The notes below the pieces were generated by a model. That model worked only from the letters and a program-made list of their open reading frames with translations. It was not told the DNA's origin and ran no database searches. Source: Liopterus haemorrhoidalis (lineage: Eukaryota > Arthropoda > Insecta > Coleoptera > Dytiscidae). From it: 64,000 nt of DNA. The stretch lies in NCBI GenBank assembly GCA_963971575.1, contig OZ020611.1, positions 23,729,279-23,793,278 of the forward strand, in the 5' to 3' direction. Position numbers and translations under genes: made by a program. Positions 45,335-55,437 of this stretch are shown in pieces; the stretch's first letter is position 1, and each line of letters opens with the position of its first letter.

Positions 45335-45905
45335 GCCCGACCTTAATATATAAGGGGCAAGTATTGTAATCGCGAAAATTTTCGATGTCGAGATTTTGAC
45401 TGATGACCACGTTTCATGGTCCAGGGAATCCAAAAAACCTATTTTCGAAGTGCCGTCCGTATGTGTGTGTGTCTGTGTGTATACACGATAACTCAAGAAC
45501 GGTTCAACTTAGAGAATTCGTTCTGGTAATAAAAAATTCTCCTATTAAATGGGAAAAACCCTATTGTTTTTCATGAAGATCGATTGGCTAGAAATGGGAG
45601 TTTACTCGTGTCGATTTTAAGATTTTTGCGAATATTTAGCAACAGAAAAATATTTCGAAAAAAAATATTGAACAAAAGTTACTATAAATGCAATTACTAA
45701 TAACTTTTATTTGAGACGTTTTTTGATAAAACGAAAAATATTGAAATTTTTTTGTAAAATTATTTAAATTTTTTCCAAGTCTCAATTTTTTCATACTTAT
45801 ATGTAAAGTTTCCATGGTCATGATAATTAATTCGTAACTCGTTTTTTTTAAAATTTTTTTTTTTGTGGGAGGGCATGTCCAGCGGAGGTTTCCCTTCGCC
45901 ACTGG
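45335..45905. repeat. Family C element with a family B core (chimera)
   Basis: 45345-45583 matches family C at 48240-48520 (ACACGATAACTCAAGAA, GTTCAACTTAGAGAATTCGT, CCTATTAAATGGGAAAAACC), with a GT-rich core at 45465-45480. At about 45584 it switches to reversed family B (TAGAAATGGGAGTTTACTC.., AAGATTTTTGCGAATATTTA) until 45830, then returns to the family C end (GGGCATGTCCAGCGGAGG, CCCTTCGCCACTGG) at 45870-45905. Confidence 0.75.
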
Positions 45906-45933
45906 TTTTTTTTTAAATTTATTATTTTGTAGC

Positions 45934-47023
45934 CAGGGCCGGCCCGAGAAAAGGCGGGGCCCGGTGCAAGATGCTCGTGCGGGGCCTTTTGCTTCTAAAA
46001 AAAAAAACACATTCAAAATATTTGTATTTTGCAATTGCACTTATTATTTGTACATATTACTTACACTAATAATTTATGAATAATTATAATTAATATTTAA
46101 CAAAATAATATAAATAGCTAAAAAGATCTATAAATACCTATTTCATAACGATCACTGCCCATAGAAAACCTACTGTTATGAAATCTCATTTTGAAAACAG
46201 TACTGAACGTTTTACCCATTGAACGTTTTAAACCGAATGCAAAAGTGCCTTATTGAGATGCGGATATAATTTCAAATTGTTCAAAAAAAGGTCTGTACAA
46301 TCAATGTCGTCTTTTAAACACAAATTTCAATATTTGCAACATTTAAGCAGATAGTCTTCAGTCATCTCTTGTATATTGTCTGAATTGCACAAAAAGCCAA
46401 ATAAATTTTCGTGGTGGTGATAAATTTCGAATCTTATTTTAAATGATAAAATTGCATTATCGATTATAATTAAGAAGTATTTAATTCTGAAATGTTCTTC
46501 TGCGGATGAAATTGGTTGATCAGTTCCTTCGTAGGAAAACTGTTTTGTCTTCCGTCCAGTACGATGTATTTTAAATTTTGGTTCTATTTCTAATTCTGCA
46601 GCAAGTTACTTGGCGTTAATAATAGAAGATCTAAATCCAGAATCGCGGTAATCCTTAAAAAAATTTAATGAACCTTTTAGATGGGAATTTGCTGTCCCAA
46701 TATCCATATGAGAAGTTTGAAATAACTTGCTTAGTACATTTACTTCATTTAATAAATCATACCAGATGACTAAACTCACTTAAAAAGACAAATGAAGTAA
46801 GTATATTTTCAAGTGAATGAATTTCCGATATCGTCTTCTTGTCACTCGTATGTTCCTGTAGCTGTTGCAAGGCAAGAGAAAACTGCGATACTTGGTATCT
46901 TACTTTGTATATCGTATAGTTATTCTATAAATAAAAAAATAAAAAACTCTAAGCTCGCGGGGCCTTCCGAAGCGCGGGGCCTTGTGCGGTCGCACCGTTC
47001 GCACCGCCCTCTGGCCGGCCCTG
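45934..47023 (-). mobile_element. hAT element (ZMYM1-like group) with 8-bp flanks
   Basis: Ends CAGGGCCGGCCCGAG (45934) and the complement of CAGGGCCGGCCAGAG (47009-47023), flanked by TTTGTAGC (45926-45933) and TTTGTGGC (47024-47031). About 1.09 kb, with a transposase fragment on the minus strand. GGGGCC-rich subterminal repeats on both sides. Confidence 0.9.
46310..46790 (-). pseudogene. hAT transposase internal fragment (zinc finger MYM-type protein 1-like)
   Basis: Minus strand: SLVIWYDLLNEVNVLSKLFQ, MDIGTANSHLKGSLNFFKDYRDSGF, IINAK, stop, LAAELEIEPKFKIHRTGRK, SAEEHFRIKYFLIIIDNAI, ENLFGFLCNSDNIQEM. These are the helical segments between the RNase H-like core and the dimerisation domain in ZMYM1-like hAT proteins. 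Catalytic residues are not in the fragment. Confidence 0.78.
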
Positions 47024-47039
47024 TTTGTGGCCTATATCT

Positions 47040-47520
47040 AGATAGCTTTGAATGCTTTTCTAAACCGTAGGGAAAGATTGTATCGACGCCAAGGAGAACA
47101 AAATGAACAAAGAGAACAAACATTTAATTTTGCTACGACTGTATCTTTTGGTGAAGGTTCAATTATGGGTGTGGGGTAGAATATGTTTGGAAACTCGCAC
47201 AGAGTTAGTGATGATCGATGGTGGAGCGTCAACTGCAGATAGGAACATCAGGGATATTCTTCAAGACCATGTTGTACCTTTTACCCCATATATCGGAGAA
47301 ATTTTCACCCTAATGTAGGATAATGCGTGCCCACAACTTTTTAAATCAAGTGGATATAACAACAATGGGCCAGCGGCGTGCTCCCCTGATCTCAACCCGA
47401 TTGAACATTATTCCAAAAAACATCGTACTAGCAGATTACCTGAGAGAAATCAACAACATGTACACTACAGGGAAAATAATTAGATTTTTATGTCTCTTCC
47501 TTTAAATTTGCCGGCGTGTA
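47040..47520 (+). pseudogene. Tc1-like transposase fragment
   Basis: With frame changes, the + strand gives YRRQGEQNEQ, then WGRICLETRTELVMIDGGASTADRNIRDILQDHVVPFTPYIGE, M-stop-DNACPHNF (second catalytic Asp, 47322-47340), FLNQVDITTM, then after a shift PAACSPDLNPIEH (third catalytic residue, Glu, about 47369-47407). It is the C-terminal DD34E half of a Tc1 transposase. It starts within 20 bp of a hAT element's right flank; no terminal repeats identified. Confidence 0.82.
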
Positions 47521-48200
47521 TATAATAAAATTTTTGAGAAAATCGCAATGTGTGGTCTTCAAAATAACTTATTTGTTGGTAAATATTGGAAAAAAATGCA
47601 TGTAATTGTTCTACTGTATGAAAATTAAAATTAGCCAAGCGTTTCAAACGATAAATTTGGAAAATTAGGTTTCTTATGTTTTTCTATTTCTCTATATTAT
47701 GTTTTCAGATTATGACATTTTTTTTAATGGCATAATTTACATTATTTGTGAAAATTGTGAATTGTCAAAACCATTGAAAATGGCCAAAAATCGAAAAATC
47801 ATAAGGGTAATCGTAGACCTTAAAAAAATCGTGATTTTCAAGCAAAAAATTTTTTTCTCCGATTTTATTGAAAATTGGTACAAATATATACAAGTTTGGA
47901 CAAAAGTTTTCGAACTATAGGAAAAAAACTCAAAAGCTAAGAAAGCATGAATTTTTTAAATATTTTTTTCATAATCCTCACATCAAAATTAGCTCAAAAC
48001 TATATTTTGGCTAAAATCGGAGTTGAAGAAATGAAACCAAAATTTGAAAATTACTAGAGAAAAAAAAAAAAAAAAATTTAGAATATTAGTATATACTCAT
48101 ACATTTTTAGTATTGGATCACAAATATATGTGCACTTTGGAGTTACGGTTTAAAATTATGACATTTGTGACAAAAAGTCTAAAAAAAAATCTAAAAAAAC
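47520..48200. other. A-rich DNA, no gene
   Basis: Long A tracts and weakly repetitive AAAATTTT words. A 73-codon frame (47699-47920) is low complexity. Confidence 0.4.
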
Positions 48201-48214
48201 AGATGAAATGTTAG

Positions 48215-48690
48215 TCTGCCCCCTTTTTACTTGCCAACCTTATTACTTACGTGTGTGTCTGTGTGTGTGTGGCTGTGTGTGTCTGTGTGTGTGTTCTGTG
48301 TGTGTGTTTGTGTGTGTGTATCTGTGTGTGTGGCTGCATGTGTCTGTCTGTGTAAGTGTGTGTCTGGCTGTGTGTGTGTCTGTGTGTAACACACGATAAA
48401 TGTGTAATACACGATAACTCAAGAAATGTTCAACTTAGAGAATTCGTTCTGGTACTAAAATCCTATTCTCCTAGTTCTCCTATTAATTGGGAAAAACCCT
48501 ATTATTTTTTATAAAGATCCGAAACGAGAAACGGAAGTTATTAACCTTTAAATTTGAAAAAATTCATAACTAGTAAACCAAGCCTTAAACAAAAATTTGT
48601 GTAGAACATAATTTAATGTATTTAAAAAAAAATCTCTTTTTTTATGATCGGGCAAGTCTAGCGGAGGTCTCCCTTCGCCACTGGTTTAAT
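48215..48690. repeat. Family C element with GT-rich microsatellite core
   Basis: After CCCCCTTTTTACTTGCCAAC, a GT/CTGT-rich core (48250-48390) is followed by ACACGATAACTCAAGAAATG, TTCAACTTAGAGAATTCGTT, ATTGGGAAAAACCCTATT, and an end GGGCAAGTCTAGCGGAGG..TCGCCACTGG. Same modules as 45345-45583 and 45870-45905 without the family B insert. Confidence 0.78.
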
Positions 48691-48699
48691 TTTTAACTA

Positions 48700-49390
48700 T
48701 CATTTTAAAAGAATAAAAAGACTAAATGTCTTTTTTCACTTTTCTCTCAGCCATTTAATTCCCTGCGATGCCACTGTGATGGGAATACTCATTTTTAAAT
48801 TTAATTTATGCACGATATTTATGAAGTGTAGGTGTTCATTTGATTATTCTAAAATAATACTCTTTCCAATCCTCCCACCCTTTTGCACTTATTTGCTCCC
48901 CTTTCCTTTCAACCATTGTTAAATAATATATAAGATTTGCTCTATCGATGCGCCCACGTCTGGCTGTTCATTTTCCAAACAAATAACAAAACACAAAACA
49001 ACACAAATTAAATTTGTATTAATCAGTTTGATTGAATACCGCATCACGTTTTCATTTCGATTTAGAAAATAAAACAAAACATTTCGACAATAAGGAATTA
49101 AATCAAAATTAATCCTGAATTTGTAATGAATGATTAAATATTGCGAGTGTTCTCGCTGTATTGGAGCTCAAGTGTTAAGCCGTCAGGGTTGGTCGACCGA
49201 AAGCAATTTGTCTTTGTGAAAAGTTCTTATATACGTCTTGGTACTAAACGTAACCTTTACCAGGATTGTCTTTACGAGCAGAATCATTTGCTAAAGATCT
49301 TTCACTATTTTAGTTTTAGAAAGAAACTTAAAAATTAATATGTTGTACCGGAAAACGGCATTCAATAAACAACAGTATAGATGTTATTCT
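48700..49390. other. No recognised gene
   Basis: A 65-codon frame (49141-49338) has no recognisable domain. No mobile element ends found. Confidence 0.35.
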
Positions 49391-49396
49391 TAAAAA

Positions 49397-50044
49397 ATCA
49401 GCTGTGGCCACCACAGGACCGACCACCATCATAAAGTACTTATATAAAATACATTCTAGCAGCAGAGTAGAAATAACTTAGCCTAATATTTTCTAACAGA
49501 GATATTATTTATCATGACCATGGAAACGTTACATATAAATATGAAAAAATTGAGACATGGAAAAAATTTGGAAAAACTTTACAAATATTTTTCGAAATTT
49601 ATCGTTTTATCAAAAAACGTCTCAAATAAAAGTTATTAATCATTGCTTTTATAGCAACTTTTGTTGAATAAATTTTTTCGAAATATTTTTCTGTTGTGAA
49701 ATATTCACAAAAATATTAAAATCGACACGAGTAAACTTCCATTTTTAGTCAACCGATTTTTACCAAAAGTTGAGCAACTCGTGCCATTGATGTCAGATGC
49801 TTAAATATGAAGTTTCATAAAAATCCTTTTAGCCGAATTTGCTCTGCACGTGTACACAGACAGACGGACAGACAGACGAACAGACAGACAGACAGACGGA
49901 TGGACAGACAGACCAACAGACATCATGCTAAAAATAGTCAAAACGTTATGTAGAGACCTCAATTCGTGGAGATCCATCGAAATCTCGAAATGTCAAAATC
50001 GGTATGATCACAATACCTCCCTTATATATGTTGGCGGTCGGTAA
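49397..50044 (+). repeat. Family B element, near full length
   Basis: AATCAGCTGTGGCCACCACA, then the inverted-repeat start ACCGACCACCATCATAAAGT; internal ATGACCATGGAAACGTTAC, CTCAAATAAAAGTTATTA and TTTTAGCCGAATTTGCTCTG; GACA core (49856-49918); CATCATGCTAAAAATAG; end TATGTTGGCGGTCGGTAAAA (50027-50046). It is followed without a gap by the hairpin end of a family A copy. Confidence 0.88.
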
Positions 50045-51200
50045 AAATTGATGTGAAGGGTGAATTTTCACACATTTCAGGGCTTTGCAGGTATTTAAGA
50101 AGTGTAAGAAGCCAACATAATACTGAATGTCTAGATATATTTATCATATCAAAATCAATAGTTTTTTTGATAATCACTTTTATTCGTTATTTAAGAACTA
50201 AGAGCTTCCATTTATTTTTTTAAAACTAAATTTAAATTGTTTTCCAAATATCTTAATTTGCACGTTTTTTTTTCGCATTTGCTTCGTATTCAAGTCTTCA
50301 TTAGATTAATAAGAAGTATTTTACAGTGTAGAGTGTAGTGTGGTGTGAGTAACACAGTTAGCAACTATTTAAAAAAATATGTAATTTTTTTAAATATTTT
50401 TAATTTCAAAAAAATACACGCACTAGCATTATTAGCCATAATTTAACCATGAATTAAAAAATAATTAATTTTGTCAAAAACACAAAAGCCATATTTTTCA
50501 CAACACAATCTGATCAAAAATTCCTTTGCAAGATTCCTTTGCAAAAATTCCTTTGCAAGAACATTACGTATAATTTTTTCAGATTTTTAGTATAACCCCT
50601 TTGGGTAAAAGGGTGCGGGACAAGATCTTTTTTAGCGCATTGGCTAAAATCGTGTTAAAAGAAACGAATTTCAAGAAACAATCTATCGTTCTTTCATCTA
50701 CGTCTTAAGAGCTTTCTTTTGATGCCACACAATATATATATTTCAATCGACATTTTTCGAAATACTATTCTGATCAAAAATTCCTGTTGAACAATTCCGG
50801 TTCCCATCAATGTTCATTACGAAGATTTTTTTCAGATTTTTAGATCAGTTCCTCTCCATCAGGAGATAGGGTAGGAGATAAAAGTTTTTTGATAACTTTT
50901 TGGTGAAAATCCCACTAAAAAAAAAGAAGATTTTTCAAAAATAAAAATTTGCATGGTGACAAACGGAGTAAAAAGTTTAATTTGATATGCCTTTCAAAAA
51001 TTAAAAAATATATATTTATTTTTTTTATAAATACATATTTATCTCGAGATATGTTTTTTAACTCTCAGTATTTTTCATATACGTGTGTCAAATAGTTGTA
51101 TAACCATGGAAAATTTCAACTTTCTGCGTTCAGCCGTTTTATTATAATTTCTACCGTGCAGACAGGCAGGCAGACAGACCGACAAACAGACAAAAATTGC
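50045..51200 (-). repeat. Family A element, reversed, variant internal region
   Basis: Left end AGGGCTTTGCAGGTAT (50079) after the GTGAATTTTCACAC hairpin. Internal blocks TTTTCACAACACAATCTGATC, CCTGTTGAACAATTCCGG and TCAACTTTCTGCGTTCAGCC resemble the 20-22 kb subtype; a degenerate GACA core is at 51160-51192. The 5' terminus is missing. Confidence 0.75.
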
Positions 51201-51232
51201 TTCTGTTGCGGATATTGTTTTATAATCATCTG

Positions 51233-51564
51233 AAACGTGTTGAAACCAAATATGAGGCCGAGAAAATTAAAAAATAGATATAGCTTCCAATTTTATTTAT
51301 ATACATTGATATGCTGATATTTTTATACATGTTAATGTTTGAATAAAAAAGATTTGAAGACTGATTTTAAATTCTTTAATACAGAAAGAAAAAACTAATA
51401 TTTACTACAATCAGAGCTGGGTAAAATACTTTTTAAATGCATTTGAAATACAAAATACTGAGCAAAAAACCTTTAAAATACTAAATACAAATACTTTTTT
51501 TTGCAAAGGAATAAAAAAAGAGGAAATTTTGTTTTCAACAGTTTGCAACTTTGAAACTGTTATG
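51233..51564. other. AT-rich DNA
   Basis: Nothing recognised between the family A copy and the SINE. Confidence 0.4.
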
Positions 51565-51577
51565 TCATGTTGGTATT

Positions 51578-51819
51578 TTTATTAGTTATTTATTTATTTT
51601 ACATCGGCCTATTTCTGCAACGAGGCTAATCGCCGATGCCAGGGGGCGAGCTCCTACACCTGGATGAGGTGTGAATGATTGTAAAATGAGAGTAATGTAA
51701 ACATATTATTCTCGCCCGAATAATATCACCGACGGAGAATCGAACTACCAACCACACAATCAGACTCTATTCACCAGTTCAAACTGCTGCGATTTAGTGC
51801 GCTTGGCCACTCCGTCGGC
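51578..51819 (-). mobile_element. tRNA-derived SINE with 13-bp target duplication
   Basis: Flanked by TCATGTTGGTATT at 51565-51577 and 51820-51832. Minus orientation: a tRNA-like head with GCCGACGGAGTGGCCAAGCG (A box TGGCCAAGCG, at 51800-51819) and a B-box TAGTTCGATTC at about 51729-51739. Then a body with a CATCGGCGATTAG..CGAGGCTAATCGCC-type stem, ending at a TAAATAAATAACTAAT tail next to the left duplication. The head looks like a Leu/Ser-type tRNA with a long variable arm. Confidence 0.9.
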
Positions 51820-51832
51820 TCATGTTGGTATT

Positions 51833-53290
51833 ACAGAAAAATAATTGGAAAAGTCAGATTATACCATAAATATGTCATTTAAAAAAATATCATTTGTCAT
51901 ATTTCATTTTGAGTAGTGATATCTTAAATATTTTGTAAATATAATACTAACCTAAAATAATACAAACATAACCCAAAACTGTAAAGCCTTTTTACAATAT
52001 AACCAAGTTTCTAAAAGTCAGTAATACACTATAAAACACACCAAAATAATCAGATCTAGTTTGTTCTTACAAAAGTGAACTGCTTATATAAACATATTTA
52101 TTACCTACCCAAAATATAAATTTAAAAATTATTTAAAATTATATTTTAAAATAATTGTATTGTAAATACTTCTAATACAACTCACAGAAAACTTTGAATT
52201 TTCTTCCTTTTACAATTTTCTTTATGATTGATCTACTACTTTCACTTTGTTTGGCTTTTAGACGTATTTGGAGATTTTGAAATTTAAAACTGCGTTTTAC
52301 TACGGAGGCATGGCATCTCATTTCTCATTTAAACAGATAACAAATATCTTTCGTAGAATTATACCTTAAATCGTGAGTAATTAGCGTCTTGCTAGTTATC
52401 CTTACGAGGTATCCTTATTAATTAAAATACGACAGGTGTCCTAGCGTAAAATCTTAGAGTAATTATCATCGTTTGAGTGTAAATGGTTTAATTACATCAT
52501 CACATTAAACATGCATTTCAGTAAGGACATTCATTTATCATATCACCTATATAAATGTAGTTTTTGTCAAAATTAAGGCCGTTAAGATATGATTCAAGTT
52601 ATAATTTTATGTTCTTGCTTTAAATGTTATCTTAATTGTGAGTTAATTTGAGATATTTTTGTTATAATTTGATGTTTATGTAATGAATTGTTTATGACAC
52701 AAGTTTATTGTTTTTGTGTGTCGTTAAATTAGTCAGGGGCGGAATGAGGTTAAAATTAATAAGTTGAGCAAATAAGAAAATACGTCGATTTCTTAAAATT
52801 ATAAATAATAATAATAAAAGGTTTCAAACGCTTAGGTGGTGCATAAAAGCAGAGATAATAAGTTTCTCATTTGTAGATCTCTAGCTAGAGGTATGATAAC
52901 TACGTGTTTAGCATGAAGTTTCGATCGAGTTAAACAAATTTGCTAATATGTACCTGTTGATTTCTTAAAATTAGAAATAACAATAATAACAAGTTTCCAA
53001 CGAATAGGTGGGGCATAAAAGCAGAGATGGTAAGTTTTTCGTTTGTAGACCTCTAGCGAAAAATATAAAATGTGCGCATTCAGCATGACGATTCGATTCT
53101 CGCTGTCTAAAAGGACAGTCATTTTTAGTATTAAATATTTGAGGATGTGTTGGCTTCAGATCTATATAATATCAAAAATTAGAAAACATTTAATTTAGTT
53201 ACGCATAAAAGTCCCACAGTAGTCTCGCCTATCGGTAGTTCTGATCTCTACTGTTAAAGACAGGCCAAGGAATTAATGTGCCAATCATGG
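51833..53290. other. No recognised gene
   Basis: AT-rich. Two related ~130-bp stretches at 52780-52900 and 52965-53075 (AATAATAAAAGGTTTCAAACG..GGTGGTGCATAAAAGCAGAGA) form a direct repeat also similar to 36290-36350 (CGCCTAAATAGGCGCATAGG..GCAGAGA), so a further low-copy repeat is present. No coding sequence. Confidence 0.45.
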
Positions 53291-53299
53291 TGATGCAAA

Positions 53300-53590
53300 A
53301 AAAAAGATATGTGAAGTGTGAATTTTCATGGTTTTGTAGGTATTTAAAAAGTGTAAGAATCCAACATAATCACATAAATATAAACAGTTTTTTGATCTAA
53401 TAAGCTTCTATTTAATTTTTTAAACAAAATTTAAATAATTTTCGATAATTTCGTCGCAATTAAATTTAAATTAAAAATTCCCATCGCTTTTTCTGCGTTT
53501 GCTTCGTATTCAAGTCTTCATTAAATTAGTAAGAAATATATTGATAAATGATAAATTTCATTCTTGACAATTTCAGAAACGTATTTCTCT
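53300..53590 (-). repeat. Family A 3' end fragment
   Basis: GTGAAGTGTGAATTTTCATG, GGTTTTGTAGGTATTTAAAA and GTGTAAGAATCCAACATAAT parallel 50052-50130, and TTTGCTTCGTATTCAAGTCT (53497) parallels 50279. Truncated beyond 53590. Confidence 0.75.
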
Positions 53591-53846
53591 AATTATAATT
53601 AGTTAATAATTATTAACAATCAGTAGCGAACTGGCAAAAATTTCCTGCCCTGGAAAATTGGTTTAAATCAGCCTCACTGGATCAAGAACTGGCCCCATTG
53701 ATTCAAATCGGTCTTATCGGGACCAGCTCATGCCTAAATTGATTTATATTAGTAGGTATAGCCTACTGAATGTACACTACACTCTACACACATGCACTCG
53801 ATCCTCAGCTGTTAATTTATTTTTTATGTATTTTTAATTTAAAAAA

Positions 53847-53998
53847 ATCAGCTGTGGCCACCACAGGACCGACCGCAATCATAAAGTACTCATATAAATT
53901 ACATTCTAGCAGCAGAGTAGAAATAACTTGACCTAATATTTTCTAACAGAGATATTATTTATCATGACCATGAAAACGTTACATATAAATATGAAAAA
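53847..53998 (+). repeat. Family B 5' fragment, tandem to a full copy
   Basis: About 150 bp of the family B start (AATCAGCTGTGGCCACCACA .. AACGTTACATATAAATATG) is followed directly by the next copy, which starts again at CCGCTGTGGCCACCACAGG, giving a direct repeat of ~155 bp. Confidence 0.85.
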
Positions 53999-54000
53999 AA

Positions 54001-54848
54001 AACCGCTGTGGCCACCACAGGACCGATCGCCATCATAAAGTACTTATATAAATTACATTCTAGCAGCAGAGTAGAAATAACTTGACCTAATATTTTCTAA
54101 CAGAGATATTATTTATCATAACCATGGAAACGTTATTAGTTATTGCTTTAATAGCAACTTTTGTTTAATAAATTTTTTCTAGATATTTTTCTGTTGTGAA
54201 ATATTCACAAAAATCTTAAAATCGCCACGAGTAAACTCCCATTTTTAGTCAACCGATTTTTACCAAAAGTTGATCAACTTGTGCCATTGATGTCAGAAGC
54301 TTAAATTGAAGTTTCATAAAAATCCTTTTAGCCGAATTTGCTTTGCACGTGTACACAGACAGACAGACGGACGGACAGATGGACAGACGGACAGACGGAC
54401 AGACGGACAGAAGGACAGACGGACAGGCGGACAGGCGGACAGACGGACAGACGGACAGACGGACAGACGGACAGACGGACAGACGGACAGACGGACAGAC
54501 GGACAGACGGACAGACGGACAGACGGACAGACGGACAGACGGACAGACGGACAGACGGACAGACGGACAGACGGACAGACGGACAGACGGACAGACGGAC
54601 AGACGGACAGACGGACAGACGGACAGACGGACAGACGGACAGACGGACAGACGGACAGACGGACAGACGGACAGACGGACAGACGGACAGACGGACAGAC
54701 GGACAGACGGACAGACGGACAGACGGACAGACATCATGCTAAAAATAGTCAAAACGTTATGTAGGGACCTCAATTCGTGGAGATCCATCGAAATGTCAAA
54801 ATCGGTATGATCATAATACCTCCCTTATACATGTTGGCGGTCGGTAAA
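54001..54848 (+). repeat. Family B element with expanded octamer core
   Basis: From CCGCTGTGGCCACC to CATGTTGGCGGTCGGTAAA with all usual blocks. Its core is expanded to about 380 bp (annotated separately), compared with 50-65 bp in the other copies. Confidence 0.9.
54355..54733. repeat. Octamer minisatellite GGACAGAC, about 47 copies
   Basis: Nearly perfect repetition of GGACAGAC with a few variants near the left end (GGACAGAT, GGACAGAA, GGACAGGC). Because 8 is not a multiple of 3 and the unit lacks stops on either strand, long frames (TDRRTDGQ-type on +, PSVRLSVC-type on -) appear in several phases; these are artefacts, not genes. Confidence 0.97.
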
Positions 54849-54849
54849 A

Positions 54850-55300
54850 AAAAGGTTGGATGTGTAGTGTGATACAACCTCTATACGTTTAGCTGTGTAG
54901 CATTTGAATAAGATTATATTACAAAGAGATTGAGAAAAATCTTTATTCTTAAATATTTGAGCGCTTTTTCACAAATTAAGTGATGTAAACAAGAACGAAC
55001 AAGTTGTTTCCAGAAAATGACGTATATATTTCGACTTTCATCATAGCAGAATAATAAATAAAATTATCTCCATTTCACTTCACAGTATAAACATGGAATA
55101 ATTAAGGTCAATTATCGTATTATCGCCAATGCTAACCATTTAAACACCTTGTATTCTTGCAAACATTAAATCCTTAATCAGCTAAGTAAATACAATATTT
55201 TGATAAATTCATATATAAAGTCACTAATAATTTAATAACGAAAGCTAGATACTGAATATTTAGTGTTATTGTTTTTTGATAAATAACGTATTGATTGTGC
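54850..55300. other. Upstream flank of the regucalcin-like gene
   Basis: AT-rich DNA between the 3' end of a family B repeat and the candidate promoter. I see no coding sequence or recognisable transposon. Cis-regulatory elements of the downstream gene could lie here, but nothing specific can be named. Confidence 0.4.
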
Positions 55301-55304
55301 TATT

Positions 55305-55345
55305 TTTATATATAAAGCAAATGTTCAATAGATTTTGAATACATT
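55305..55345 (+). promoter_or_regulatory. Candidate core promoter of the regucalcin-like gene
   Basis: A TATATAAAG box lies around 55309-55318, 70-80 bp before the start codon, so transcription would be expected to begin near 55340-55350 with a short leader. No clear initiator is visible. TATA-like strings are common in DNA this AT-rich, so position relative to exon 1 is the main support. Confidence 0.35.
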
Positions 55346-55387
55346 TTCGTAATAACGGAGAATATAGTTTAGTGAAAGAAAGTTAAG

Positions 55388-55437
55388 ATGAAGTATTTAG
55401 TGCTATCAATATTTTTTATAACTATTCTACACGAAGC
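55388..55437 (+). CDS. Exon 1 of the regucalcin-like gene: signal peptide
   Basis: ATG at 55388 opens 16 codons plus two bases and is followed directly by GTAAGT at 55438. It encodes a typical signal peptide (MKYLVLSIFFITILHEA). The split codon GC|G joins exon 2 as Ala17. The ATG was chosen because it is the only one giving a leader in phase with exon 2, and a TATA-like box lies about 75 bp upstream. Intron 1 is 1027 bp and AT-rich, with no recognised insertion. Confidence 0.75.

Noticed and set aside
54249..54810. Four long overlapping frames (up to 179 codons) on both strands
   Set aside because: They are translations of an 8-bp simple repeat without stop codons; no gene signals and no non-repetitive domain.
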